Shown in pieces: positions 9,170 through 18,035 of a stretch of DNA of 64,000 nucleotides (the first letter of the stretch is position 1; each line of letters opens with the position of its first letter). This DNA is from Bacillota bacterium (GTDB lineage: Bacteria > Bacillota > Clostridia > Christensenellales > SZUA-584), in NCBI GenBank assembly GCA_023412005.1, contig JAEYOE010000012.1:361779-425778 (forward strand). Reading direction: 5' to 3'. The notes under the pieces are model-generated. The model saw nothing but the letters and a program-made list of their open reading frames with translations. It was not told where the DNA came from and ran no database searches. The position numbers were made by a program, and so were the translations under genes.

Positions 9170-9862
9170 ATGCTGGAGAAATTAAAACAGGAAGTTCTCA
9201 AGGCCAATCTTGATCTGGTGAAATACGGGCTTGTTCTGCTCACATGGGGCAACGTCAGCGCGTATGATGAAGAGACAGGGCTGGTGGTGATAAAGCCGAG
9301 CGGTGTGAGCTACGACACGATGACTGCCGATGATATGGTCGTGGTCGATCTGGATGGCAACAGGGTGGAAGGTACGCTCAACCCCTCATCCGACACGCCG
9401 ACACACGTGGAAATATACAAGGCGTTTAAGGGTGTAAAGGCCGTTGTGCATACGCATTCTAAATGGGCAACGAGCTGGGCGCAGGCAAACAAGGATATAC
9501 CGGCGCTCGGCACAACGCACGCGGATAATTTTTACGGCGCTATACCGTGCACCAGACGCATGACCGAGACGGAAATCACGGGTGCGTATGAGAAAGACAC
9601 GGGCAGCGTGATTATCGAAACGTTCAACGGGCGCGGAATCGACCCGCTGCAGGTCAGCGCGGTTGTTGTGGCAAACCACGGGCCGTTCAGCTGGGGAACG
9701 TCGTGCACAAAGGCTGTCGAGAATGCGGTGGTGATGGAATACGTTGCCGAAATGGCGTATATCGCAACGGACCTCAATGCCGGAGCCGACATTCAGCAGG
9801 TGCTGCTCGACAAGCATTTCTTGCGTAAGCATGGCAAGAACGCCTATTACGGGCAAAAGTAA
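9170..9862 (+). CDS. araD: L-ribulose-5-phosphate 4-epimerase
   Basis: This enzyme interconverts L-ribulose 5-phosphate and D-xylulose 5-phosphate, linking arabinose to the pentose phosphate pathway. At 230 residues it has the class II aldolase fold. Zinc ligands are the HTH in VVHTHSKWA and the His in VANHGPFSWG. The C-terminus KHGKNAYYGQK carries the catalytic-tyrosine region seen in E. coli AraD. Its ribosome binding site (GGAG at about 9157) lies inside the end of araA, suggesting coupled translation. It is the last gene of the operon; a strong terminator follows at 9891. Confidence 0.96.
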   Translation: MLEKLKQEVLKANLDLVKYGLVLLTWGNVSAYDEETGLVVIKPSGVSYDTMTADDMVVVDLDGNRVEGTLNPSSDTPTHVEIYKAFKGVKAVVHTHSKWATSWAQANKDIPALGTTHADNFYGAIPCTRRMTETEITGAYEKDTGSVIIETFNGRGIDPLQVSAVVVANHGPFSWGTSCTKAVENAVVMEYVAEMAYIATDLNAGADIQQVLLDKHFLRKHGKNAYYGQK

Positions 9863-9890
9863 AATTGGACAACATATTTTTATAAAGTAT

Positions 9891-9934
9891 AGCCCTGTTC
9901 ATAGGCAAAATGCCTATGAACAGGGCTTTTTTAT
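9891..9934 (+). terminator. Intrinsic terminator of the arabinose operon
   Basis: A near-perfect stem of about 17 bp (AGCCCTGTTCATAGGCA with its complement) has a very short loop and is followed by TTTTTTAT. It ends the araA-araD transcript. Confidence 0.93.
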
Positions 9935-10046
9935 TCATCGCATAACCAGGAGATTGAATTTTAAACCATGTTCAATGAATGTTAAGTGAGAAAAGTTAAT
10001 CTGTTTGTGTTACATGAATCTAAATTTGATTTTAGGAAATTTGTGC

Positions 10047-10487
10047 ATGAATCAGACTGACTTTTCACAACAGAAAATATTGGTCGTGGATGACAACACG
10101 CACTATTTGAGGCTGATCGAAAGGATATTACAGATCAACTGTTATCAGAACATTATGACATTAACAGATCCTCAAAATGTGGTGGATACATACAAAAGCT
10201 TAAAACCGGATTTATTGCTGATCGATATACAGACGTCAAGCATTAACGGGCTGGATATTTTAAATGAGCTGCGCAAGGAAAAAAGAGACGAACGGCTGCC
10301 CGTCATCTTGTTTACTGAACAAAAGAATGCGGATCAAATGGTGAAAGCATTGGAGCTCGGCATTCAAGATGTTATCGCAAGGCCTTTCAGCCAAAAAGAC
10401 GTTTTGTTAAGCATCAGCAGCTTCTTTGAAGCAAACAGGTGCGCTGCGCAAGCGAGTTATAAAGCATTTCACAATTTTCATGAATAA
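10047..10487 (+). CDS. Stand-alone receiver-domain response regulator
   Basis: This is a single receiver domain of about 146 residues with no output domain, a CheY/Spo0F-like layout. The acidic pair is in VVDDNTH and the phospho-accepting Asp in LLIDIQTSS. The lysine normally found before the final conserved Pro is replaced by Arg (IARPF). I start at ATG 10047, which has AGGA nine bases upstream; in-frame starts at 10005 and 10014 also exist. The histidine kinase at 10757 and the receiver-HDOD protein at 12057 follow, so it may belong to the same phosphorelay. Confidence 0.85.
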   Translation: MNQTDFSQQKILVVDDNTHYLRLIERILQINCYQNIMTLTDPQNVVDTYKSLKPDLLLIDIQTSSINGLDILNELRKEKRDERLPVILFTEQKNADQMVKALELGIQDVIARPFSQKDVLLSISSFFEANRCAAQASYKAFHNFHE

Positions 10488-10756
10488 GCAAAATACAATT
10501 AAAAAACTTTGAGGTTATCAAGTATAGAAAAGGGAGGGGTGTGGTGACCACGCTGAAAAACATGATTTAAAATCATAGCGCGGACGGCTTATCCTCTCGT
10601 TTCAAATCCTAAAAAAAACTGTATATATAATAGACATGAAACTCGCCTGACCAGCTCTAAGCGAATGGAACAAGGCAGGTTTTTTGATGTTTGTAGATTT
10701 TTATAAACCTGCAGCATATTTGGTGAAACACCAAGGTTAATGAAAAGGTATTATTA
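10488..10756 (+). promoter_or_regulatory. Intergenic region before the histidine kinase
   Basis: No gene is seen. There is an inverted repeat ATGATTT-A-AAATCAT at about 10562-10576 and a TATAAT at 10626-10631 without a good -35. A weak GCCTG/CAGG hairpin followed by TTTTTT lies near 10640-10686 and could act as an attenuator. The pieces suggest a regulated leader, but the evidence is weak. Confidence 0.25.
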
Positions 10757-12043
10757 ATGAAAATAATAAAAAAGATAAGACAAAGCTTGGAGATTAAAAG
10801 CTTGCTGACGCTGATGATGCTCGGTATGGCTCCGCTGATCTGTTTCGGTGTTATCAGCATCATCAACTTAGCATCACTGGCTCGGAAAAACGGATTGGAT
10901 ATACAGCGCAACATCAACATCAGCATCATCATATTGGTAGCACTGATTGCCATAGTGTCTATAATTATCGCCATTTATCTCGTTAATGTCAGAAGACGAA
11001 TTGTCTATCCAATTAAAACGATGATAGCAGCATTCAGAAATCTGCAGGATGGCAACATCACCAACAGTGAAAAATTGACAATCAAATCTGAGGACGAAAT
11101 TGGCGAGCTTGGGATGCTGTTTAATGCATTTATTGATGCGCGAGAGGATATCACTCTGCAGCAGAAGCTCGAAAGAAAGCTGAATGAGCAGAACAGAGAG
11201 CTTCAGGAAGCCATGGTCATGCTGAAAAGCACGCAGCTTCAGATGGTTCAGCAGGAGCGGCTCGCGGCTATCGGTCAACTGGCGGCCGGCGTGGCGCATG
11301 AAATTAACAACCCGCTCGGGTATGTGAGCGGCAACGCGGATATGCTGAAAATATATGTTCAGCGTTATGAAAGCATATTGACAGATATGCGCCGATTGAT
11401 GAAGGAACAGCAGAATCAAAGTTCTTGCTGCGTTTATCTGGACGATGTTTGGGAGCAAAGCAAAATAGACATGGTGATTGCGGATATGCCTGACCTGATG
11501 AACGACATTACCGAAGGGCTCAAGCGCATAGCCGCTATTGTCAACGGGCTGAGAGGGTTCTCCAGAAACAATCTCATAGAGGGCAAAGGCACCTATGATT
11601 TGAACGAAGGGATTAGAACGACATTGTTGGTTGCCAACAACGAAATAAAGTACAATTGCGATGTGGGCCTTGAGCTGCTTGATATTCCGCCCGTTTATGC
11701 GAACGGCGGGCAGATCAATCAGGTGCTGCTCAATATCATCATCAATGCATCTCACGCGATTCGTGCGAAGTTCGCAACTGAAAAAGGGCTGATTACGATA
11801 AAGACATACACGCAAGACGACAAGGCCTTCTGCAGCATCAGCGATAACGGATGCGGCATGTCAGAAGAGGTGAGAAGCCGAATATTTGAGCCGTTTTTCA
11901 CCACCAAGCCGGTGGGGCAGGGCACAGGGCTGGGGCTCGGTATTGTGTACGATATCATTTGTAAGCAGCATGATGGCAGTATAGATGTGACATCAACCCT
12001 TGGCGAAGGCACATGCTTTGTGTTTTCGCTTGCGGTTAAATAG
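10757..12043 (+). CDS. Membrane sensor histidine kinase
   Basis: This is a 428-residue kinase. Two membrane segments lie close together (about residues 15-40 and 50-75) with almost no extracellular loop, so it probably senses a membrane or cytoplasmic signal. A HAMP domain (about 80-135) and a coiled coil follow. The phosphorylated His is in AAGVAHEINNPLGYV, the N box contains NIIINASHAI, and the G boxes include DNGCGM and GTGLGLGIVYDII. Between the H box and the ATPase lies an insertion of roughly 70 residues. The response regulator 13 bases downstream is the natural partner. Confidence 0.9.
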   Translation: MKIIKKIRQSLEIKSLLTLMMLGMAPLICFGVISIINLASLARKNGLDIQRNINISIIILVALIAIVSIIIAIYLVNVRRRIVYPIKTMIAAFRNLQDGNITNSEKLTIKSEDEIGELGMLFNAFIDAREDITLQQKLERKLNEQNRELQEAMVMLKSTQLQMVQQERLAAIGQLAAGVAHEINNPLGYVSGNADMLKIYVQRYESILTDMRRLMKEQQNQSSCCVYLDDVWEQSKIDMVIADMPDLMNDITEGLKRIAAIVNGLRGFSRNNLIEGKGTYDLNEGIRTTLLVANNEIKYNCDVGLELLDIPPVYANGGQINQVLLNIIINASHAIRAKFATEKGLITIKTYTQDDKAFCSISDNGCGMSEEVRSRIFEPFFTTKPVGQGTGLGLGIVYDIICKQHDGSIDVTSTLGEGTCFVFSLAVK

Positions 12044-12056
12044 GCGGTCAAAAACG

Positions 12057-13226
12057 ATGAAGAAGATTCTTGTGGTTGATGATGAAATAGCGATACTCAA
12101 TGCGTTGCGCCGTGTACTGCAGAATTTAAACTATGATGTGATGATTGCAGATAACGGTCTCAAAGCATTGGAACTGATGGCTGAGCAACCGGTTGATTTG
12201 ATAATCAGCGATATGAGAATGCCCGGTATGGGCGGCTATGAGCTGCTTTCCCATGTAAAGGATCTGTATCCGAACACAGTCAGGATAATTTTGAGCGGCT
12301 ATGCGGACGAGAAAATTGTGATGAAAGCACTGCTGACAAACATCGCGAGAACTTATCTTTTTAAACCGTGGGATAATACTAAGCTGGCCGAATTAATCGG
12401 CTATCTGTTTGATACGGAGAAACTGCTTCAAAGCAATTTGCTGTCGATGATCAACAACGCGGAGGATCTCCCCACGATACAATCAAGCTTCAGTCAAATC
12501 ACATCGTTGATTGATCAGGACGCCGAAATTGCGGTGGTGGCCAAGGCGATTATGGAAGACCAGACGGTTGCGGGAAAGATACTTCACATCGCGAATTCGG
12601 CCTTTTACGGATTGAAAACGGGATCGGTTTTGGAGGCCATTAAGTATCTCGGGCTCAAGGCCATTCGTGATATCGTGCTGTCAACGCCGATTATGGATTT
12701 GTTTAAAGCGTCGGGGCCGCATGCCATTATTATGGATAAACAGTGGAACCATGCGTTTTATACCAACAAGGTGCTTGTTTTTTTGTATGAGAAATTTTTT
12801 CGCAAAAACCTACCGGAAAGCGAGGGTAATGCAGGGCTTCTGCATAATATCGGCTGTGCGTTTCTGATTAAGCACCGGTATAGAGATTATATGTCAGTCA
12901 GAAAACGGGCATCATTGGAGTCAATCATAGAAAGTGACCTCGAGCGAGATTCTTTGGGATTCACGCACTGTGAAGCGGGCGGGTATCTGTTAAGCTGGTG
13001 GGATCTGCCTTACCCGATTGTGGAATGTGCGCTTTATCATCACGCTCCCTTCGACAAGCGCATTATCAACAAAGAGCTGGTGATGGCGGTGCATCTGTCT
13101 CAAAAGCATGCCACCGATCTGATGGGCGAGAAGAATCTTGAGCACTTTTATACCGAGGTTTATGATGCACTGTCAGTAGACCAAGAAAAATTTGAAAGGG
13201 CAATTGCCGGTATAAGCGAACCATAA
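12057..13226 (+). CDS. Response regulator with HDOD output domain
   Basis: This protein of about 389 residues has an N-terminal receiver (acidic pair in VVDDE, phospho-Asp in IISDMRMPGMGG, Lys in LFKPWD) and a C-terminal HDOD domain from about residue 140. HDOD domains resemble HD phosphohydrolases but lack the metal-binding residues and act in signalling and chemotaxis-related regulation. I start at the ATG at 12057 rather than the open frame at 12000, because the receiver begins there (MKKILVVDDE). It is probably phosphorylated by the preceding kinase. The stop is followed by a terminator shared with the convergent operon. Confidence 0.9.
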   Translation: MKKILVVDDEIAILNALRRVLQNLNYDVMIADNGLKALELMAEQPVDLIISDMRMPGMGGYELLSHVKDLYPNTVRIILSGYADEKIVMKALLTNIARTYLFKPWDNTKLAELIGYLFDTEKLLQSNLLSMINNAEDLPTIQSSFSQITSLIDQDAEIAVVAKAIMEDQTVAGKILHIANSAFYGLKTGSVLEAIKYLGLKAIRDIVLSTPIMDLFKASGPHAIIMDKQWNHAFYTNKVLVFLYEKFFRKNLPESEGNAGLLHNIGCAFLIKHRYRDYMSVRKRASLESIIESDLERDSLGFTHCEAGGYLLSWWDLPYPIVECALYHHAPFDKRIINKELVMAVHLSQKHATDLMGEKNLEHFYTEVYDALSVDQEKFERAIAGISEP

Positions 13227-13245
13227 AAATATCAAGGTATCAATG

Positions 13246-13277
13246 CAGCGGCGCCGTCAAGGGCGGCCGCTTTTTTT
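13246..13277 (+). terminator. Terminator between convergent operons
   Basis: A GC-rich hairpin (AGCGGC...GCCGCT) is followed by TTTTTTT at the end of the receiver-HDOD gene. It overlaps the last codons of the minus-strand transglutaminase gene. Confidence 0.75.
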
Positions 13278-15533
13278 AATTATGCGCGCAAAAAAGTAGC
13301 CGAAGAAACCAAGCTCATGGCGCAGTTGCTTTTCCAAATCGGTGTAAAATTCCGACAGCAGCCGGACATCTTCCTCGGTTGGCTCCTTGCAGCCAAAACG
13401 CATCTTCATAACGGGCAGAAATAATTCGAAAATGTGTTGCGGGGTAAGCTTTTCTTCCAGCCGCAGCGCAAAACTCTGGATGGTGTCTGACGGGTGCTGA
13501 TGAATACCCATACAAGCTGCCTGATGCAATATCTTGCGGTAATACATCGTCAGCCGGTCTCCGGGGGTTGTATACTTATGCTTTGTATCGTATCCGCTTC
13601 GCTGAAGGCTGATATACCGAATGATGAAAAAGAAGATGACCGCAGCCAAAAAGCCCGCTAACAAGATGAGCAGCACGAGCAGAGCAGGAGGGATACCGTC
13701 ATTTTGGGCGAATAATGGGCTCGAATCCAAAGCTGTTTTCGGCGCGGACGAAGAAATCGGCGGTATAAAGTCGGATTCTGACGTATTCGTATCGACAGTC
13801 GCGTCCTCGTCTGCATTCCACCCCGTCGCATCGAACGGAACCCAGCCAATACCCCGAAAATAAACCTCTGTCCAGGCATGCGATGTCGCATTGGTGGCGA
13901 CATAGTCGGTATCCGATTTGGAATATGGGCTGCTCTTTAAGCCAAACCCAATCACATAGCGCGCAGGTAAACCGACGCATCGGGACATTACCGTCATGGC
14001 GCTGGCAAAATAAACACAGTATCCTTGGCGGTATTCCAGAAACGAAGCCACGAAATCCTCATCTTCCGTCGGATTGCCAGGTGTCAGTGAATATGTGCAA
14101 TGGGTATTCAGCCAGTTTTTAATCGCAAGGGCTTTCTGATAGGGGGTGACGCAGTCTGTGGTGATCGTGCGTGCCGCTTCGCTAACCGATGGCGGCAGCG
14201 AGGCCGGAAGCGACAGATATGCGGTGCTGACGGGATCGATGGAAGGGTCTGGAGCATCCATAGCCAGAGCTTCCAACGCAAGCATATTGTTATCATAGTT
14301 GTCTGCTTCTGTGTTGAAAACAACCGTGTCAAACGCGTAACTGAACTGCCCCTGAGTGTTAAGAGTGAACAGTTCTGCCTGATTATTGAAGTACAAATCA
14401 GACGTTTCGGGTTTTTTGCTGGTGACGGTCAGCAGCTTGCCCGCAATAAACAGTGTGCGCCCCTTCAACGTACCGGTAACTTCAAACGAGGCCGGCATTG
14501 TGACCGCATCAATAAGCTTCGCGGCCTCAGGGCTGACGCCGTCCGGCAGGTTCAAGCAAAAGGCGTTAACTTTTTGGGAGCTGCTGAAAATACTTTGATA
14601 CCTATGACGCTGACGAGAATATGAATCGTACCATCTGGTTCCGTCGTAGGCATCGAACACAGCGCCGGTTAACCGAACGGGTGTAGACGTATTAACACTG
14701 AGCACAATGTCGTTATTTGCGGTGATGTTTCCGCCCAGCCTGTTTTCCAATGGTGAGAAACCGGTTACTCCCATGTTAAAAGACCCGTCTGCAGGCGATT
14801 GATTCTGACTAAAACCCAGATAGTCAGAAATGTCCGAAACGGCATTGACCAGCGGTTTACATTGCCAGTCTTTATTATTGGCGGGCGCGATAAGAAAAAC
14901 AGCCAAAAGCAAAACAGGCATCAGCATGATAGCCGAAATAGACAGCATGGCACTGGTGATTCCGTTTTTTTGCTGATGGCTTATTTTGTTGCCGCGCATT
15001 TTGGCGAGCGACACAAACAAGACGAACAGCAGCATAATGACAATAGGCCACAACGCAGTGGATTGGCTTAAAGCTGCTGCAAGCAGCATAGCCAGAATAG
15101 CAGGGGGCAGTAAATAGAAGAAAAACAATCGGCGATAAAACAAAAAGCCAAGGGCTGCCACCGGTAGAGCATAAAACGCATGAACGATAATAATGCTGCC
15201 GTCTGTTGAATACGGTAGCGTGTCTTTATAGCCGCTGACGCACCACGAAAAAAATCCGTTGATATACGCGGCCACTGCCTCGTCTGCCTCAAGCACGGCC
15301 GTGATAATCACTGTCAGCAGTATTGCGGCCCCCAAAAATGCCGGTAGTATCCACCATCTGCGCGAAAACAATATGACCAGCAACGTATCGGCAATCATCA
15401 GCAGCAGACATTCACCCCAGCCGACATCCATGCGCAGCGCGGGAAAAAGCAGCGCGCAAAAAGCTGTGCCAAGCAGCAAGCTGCAGATAGCATCAGAAAT
15501 CATTCCTGCGGTTTTTGAGCTCAGAAACGTCAT
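13257..15533 (-). CDS. Transglutaminase-like membrane protein (TgpA/DUF3488 type)
   Basis: This large membrane protein of about 758 residues has roughly six N-terminal membrane segments, an extracellular region, a transglutaminase-like core and one further membrane helix before a cytoplasmic tail. The catalytic Cys is in YRQGYCVYFASAM, the His in SHAWTEVYF and the Asp in VPFDATGWN. I take the ATG at 15533, preceded by GAGGAA; a TTG start at 15545 would also be in frame. It is the last gene of the MoxR-DUF58-transglutaminase trio common in bacteria, whose role is largely uncharacterised. All triad residues look intact, so it is probably active on surface proteins or peptides. Confidence 0.88.
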   Translation of the reverse strand: MTFLSSKTAGMISDAICSLLLGTAFCALLFPALRMDVGWGECLLLMIADTLLVILFSRRWWILPAFLGAAILLTVIITAVLEADEAVAAYINGFFSWCVSGYKDTLPYSTDGSIIIVHAFYALPVAALGFLFYRRLFFFYLLPPAILAMLLAAALSQSTALWPIVIMLLFVLFVSLAKMRGNKISHQQKNGITSAMLSISAIMLMPVLLLAVFLIAPANNKDWQCKPLVNAVSDISDYLGFSQNQSPADGSFNMGVTGFSPLENRLGGNITANNDIVLSVNTSTPVRLTGAVFDAYDGTRWYDSYSRQRHRYQSIFSSSQKVNAFCLNLPDGVSPEAAKLIDAVTMPASFEVTGTLKGRTLFIAGKLLTVTSKKPETSDLYFNNQAELFTLNTQGQFSYAFDTVVFNTEADNYDNNMLALEALAMDAPDPSIDPVSTAYLSLPASLPPSVSEAARTITTDCVTPYQKALAIKNWLNTHCTYSLTPGNPTEDEDFVASFLEYRQGYCVYFASAMTVMSRCVGLPARYVIGFGLKSSPYSKSDTDYVATNATSHAWTEVYFRGIGWVPFDATGWNADEDATVDTNTSESDFIPPISSSAPKTALDSSPLFAQNDGIPPALLVLLILLAGFLAAVIFFFIIRYISLQRSGYDTKHKYTTPGDRLTMYYRKILHQAACMGIHQHPSDTIQSFALRLEEKLTPQHIFELFLPVMKMRFGCKEPTEEDVRLLSEFYTDLEKQLRHELGFFGYFFARIIKKSGRP

Positions 15534-15541
15534 GGTATTCC

Positions 15542-16708
15542 TCAAAATAAAATACCGCTCAAGCTGGCGGCAGCATCAGAACCGGGCTCCACAACATGGG
15601 TCGGCATCGTTGATCCGGCTGTTTTTCCCCCAATCAATACCATTGAAGCAGCAATACTGGCAGAAAATAAGCGCAGAACCGTTTGTGTGACAGAGAGCTC
15701 CGGGTCGCGCGTCAGGATAAACAAAGATTTTGCGGCTGCTGCCTTAAATTGCACCTTTGTTATCGCGGCAGAGAAGTCGACAGTTTGCTCGAAGGGCAGC
15801 AAGGCCAGCGCGCGGCGAAGCACTTCGAAATCGGTAACGGAACGGCAACGGATGGGGGAGCTTATGCCGTGAGAACTCAAGAGGCTGACCGATTGGTTCT
15901 TTGTTAAGCAGTAAAGAGCGATGCACGCGGCGCATTCACAGACGGTATCCGCATAAATAAGCGCCTCTTCTCCACTGAGCCCATGAAGGCCGGTGTCTAT
16001 CAGAATCACGATATGCTCTCGCTCCGGAAATTCATACTGGCGGACATACAGCTGCCCCAACTGGGCTGATTTTTTCCAGTTGATAAGTTTGGCCGGATCC
16101 CCGTTTTGATAAAGCCGCGCGCCAGAAATGCTGTCGCCATGCTCGGCATGTTTCAAATAGGAAGCGCGGTGCATCTTTGAATCGGATATATGACTGGGCA
16201 GATTGCTGGGTATGCGTGCCCGCGGGAGCACAATCAGCTTAGGCATTCGGTAAAATGAAAACCGCCGCATATCAAAAGACATTGTGACAAGGCCGAATAT
16301 ATCGGTCACTTTGATTCGGGTCATACCAACATTAAAATGACCTCGGTAAGGTGTGTTTACGGGTATTTCAAAAACCTGACCGGTATACGGTGCAAGGCTG
16401 AAAAGAAGACGGATGTCCTCGTGAACTGACACGACGCTGACGTGAACCTCAATTAGCGACAAAGGCACCGGACGTTCGTTGACGATTTCTAGATGCAAAG
16501 AGGTGGCTTCTGCTTTTTCACGGGTCTTGTCGGACAATTCCTGCTGATATGAGAAAGAACGAAAAGTCCAATAGTTGATGATGATCATTGTGATAACAAC
16601 CAGAAGCTGCGTTAAAAAAACAATGTAATAAATGCGCATGCCGGTATACATACCAAACAATAGGCATATCAGCATCACAGCATAATAAAATCCTCTTAAG
16701 GCTTTCAT
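15542..16708 (-). CDS. DUF58 domain-containing membrane protein
   Basis: This 388-residue protein has two N-terminal hydrophobic segments and a C-terminal DUF58 domain resembling a von Willebrand A fold. The family motif is visible as YQNGDPAKLINWKKSA followed by LYVRQYE. Its start overlaps the MoxR stop by 4 bases (ATGA), so the two are translated together. MoxR ATPases usually act as chaperones on partners with vWA-like domains, which makes the DUF58 protein the probable substrate or adaptor. The molecular function is unknown. Confidence 0.88.
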   Translation of the reverse strand: MKALRGFYYAVMLICLLFGMYTGMRIYYIVFLTQLLVVITMIIINYWTFRSFSYQQELSDKTREKAEATSLHLEIVNERPVPLSLIEVHVSVVSVHEDIRLLFSLAPYTGQVFEIPVNTPYRGHFNVGMTRIKVTDIFGLVTMSFDMRRFSFYRMPKLIVLPRARIPSNLPSHISDSKMHRASYLKHAEHGDSISGARLYQNGDPAKLINWKKSAQLGQLYVRQYEFPEREHIVILIDTGLHGLSGEEALIYADTVCECAACIALYCLTKNQSVSLLSSHGISSPIRCRSVTDFEVLRRALALLPFEQTVDFSAAITKVQFKAAAAKSLFILTRDPELSVTQTVLRLFSASIAASMVLIGGKTAGSTMPTHVVEPGSDAAASLSGILF

Positions 16709-17655
16709 GACACACCGGGGACTTTAATAGATTGAATGATCAGCTGCACGATATTCTCCGCTGTTTCATTTTCCTGCAGCGCTGTCAGGCTCAGCATCAA
16801 GCGGTGAGCCAGCACAGGAGCGGCCATGGCTTGAACATCATCGGGCAGCGTGTAATGTCGGCCTTGCAGCATCGCATGAGCCATTGCCGCATTCATCAAC
16901 GCCAGTGAGCCGCGCGGGCTGATACCCAGCGCAACACGGCTGTGACGGCGCGTGGCTTCGGTGATGGAGACGATATAATTCATCACCGCGTTTTCGCAAA
17001 TAATACCCGCATGGCAGGCGCGCAGACGCATAATATCCTCAGCATCGGCAACGGGTTCCACAGAATCCATCGGTCTTGAGCCTTTATTGCGTTTTAATAT
17101 ATCAATCTCATCGGTCTTTTGGGGATAACCGATGGATAGCTTAAACAAAAACCGGTCGAGCTGCGCTTCGGGAAGCGGGTAAGTGCCCACATGTTCAACT
17201 GGATTTTGGGTTGCGAGTACAATAAAAGGCTGAGGCACGGGATGGCTGATGCCGTCAATCGTGATCTGACCCTCCTGCATCACTTCAAGCAAGCTGGACT
17301 GTGTTTTGGGGCTGGTGCGGTTAATTTCGTCAGCCAAAACAACCTGAGCCATCACACCGCCGAAAACAACGTCTCTTTCTCCGCTTGCAGGATTAAAAAC
17401 CGTATACCCCGTGACATCAGACGGCAGAACATCAGGCGTGAATTGTATCCGCCTGTACGAGCATTTTAATGAGCGTGCGAGGGCGGAGACGAGCGTCGTT
17501 TTGCCGACACCCGGTACATCCTCAATAAGCACATGGCCGCTGCAAATAAGCGCTGCCAAAATCATTTCAATAATGTTTTCTTTGCCGACGATAACCTTTG
17601 AAATGTTTTCTTTGATGCGCGAAATCAGATCAAGGCCGGATGTGAGATTATTCAT
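16705..17655 (-). CDS. MoxR-family AAA+ ATPase
   Basis: This 316-residue AAA+ ATPase carries Walker A in DVPGVGKTTL, Walker B in VLADEINRTSP and the family box ATQNPVEHVGTYPLPEAQLD. It is the first gene of the minus-strand trio. MoxR proteins are chaperone-like ATPases that assemble or activate partner complexes. An AGGGA sequence lies about ten bases before the ATG. It is divergently arranged with the chemoreceptor gene at 18036. Confidence 0.95.
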   Translation of the reverse strand: MNNLTSGLDLISRIKENISKVIVGKENIIEMILAALICSGHVLIEDVPGVGKTTLVSALARSLKCSYRRIQFTPDVLPSDVTGYTVFNPASGERDVVFGGVMAQVVLADEINRTSPKTQSSLLEVMQEGQITIDGISHPVPQPFIVLATQNPVEHVGTYPLPEAQLDRFLFKLSIGYPQKTDEIDILKRNKGSRPMDSVEPVADAEDIMRLRACHAGIICENAVMNYIVSITEATRRHSRVALGISPRGSLALMNAAMAHAMLQGRHYTLPDDVQAMAAPVLAHRLMLSLTALQENETAENIVQLIIQSIKVPGVS

Positions 17656-18035
17656 AATAAAACGTCCCTGTAAAAAAGTTTAATAATATTAATGTTTTCC
17701 ACTATATTCTACTTCAAATTAAAGTATTTATCGAGAGTTTTTTTAATTGTTTAAAAACGGTAAAAAAAGATTGGAAGATCAGAAATTTGGGGGCTTACGA
17801 GGGCTGCCCGGCCGGGACAAGCCTTTTATAAGAGCAACCCTCGCCCTAATAAATTAGCGTATTCTACTTAACAGCAACTTAACAGGCCGGTAACACAACA
17901 CAAAATTCCAACTATCACGCAATAACAATTGTAATGAAAACCCTATAAAATGTAATATGTTTGTGTTTTGAAATGTATTTTCTGTTTAATAAATAATTAA
18001 TTAATTAATATGGAAGTAAAAAGGAGATGGTGCAT
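17656..18035. promoter_or_regulatory. Divergent intergenic region of moxR and chemoreceptor 1
   Basis: No gene is seen in these 380 bases. A structured stretch at about 17785-17850 can form either GGCTT/AAGCC or CGAGGG/CCCTCG pairings. The tandem TTAACA element lies at 17868-17895. A -10-like TATAAA at 17944-17949 precedes the chemoreceptor, whose ribosome binding site AAGGAG is at 18021-18026. Confidence 0.4.
17868..17895 (+). promoter_or_regulatory. Tandem TTAACA element upstream of chemoreceptor 1
   Basis: The sequence reads TTAACA, five bases, TTAACA, five bases, GTAACA: three hexamers with an 11-base period, the third with one mismatch. This spacing and sequence match the PhoP (Pho box) consensus of Bacillus. 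Similar pairs, on the opposite strand, precede the other two chemoreceptors. Identification as a PhoP site is an inference. Confidence 0.45.
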
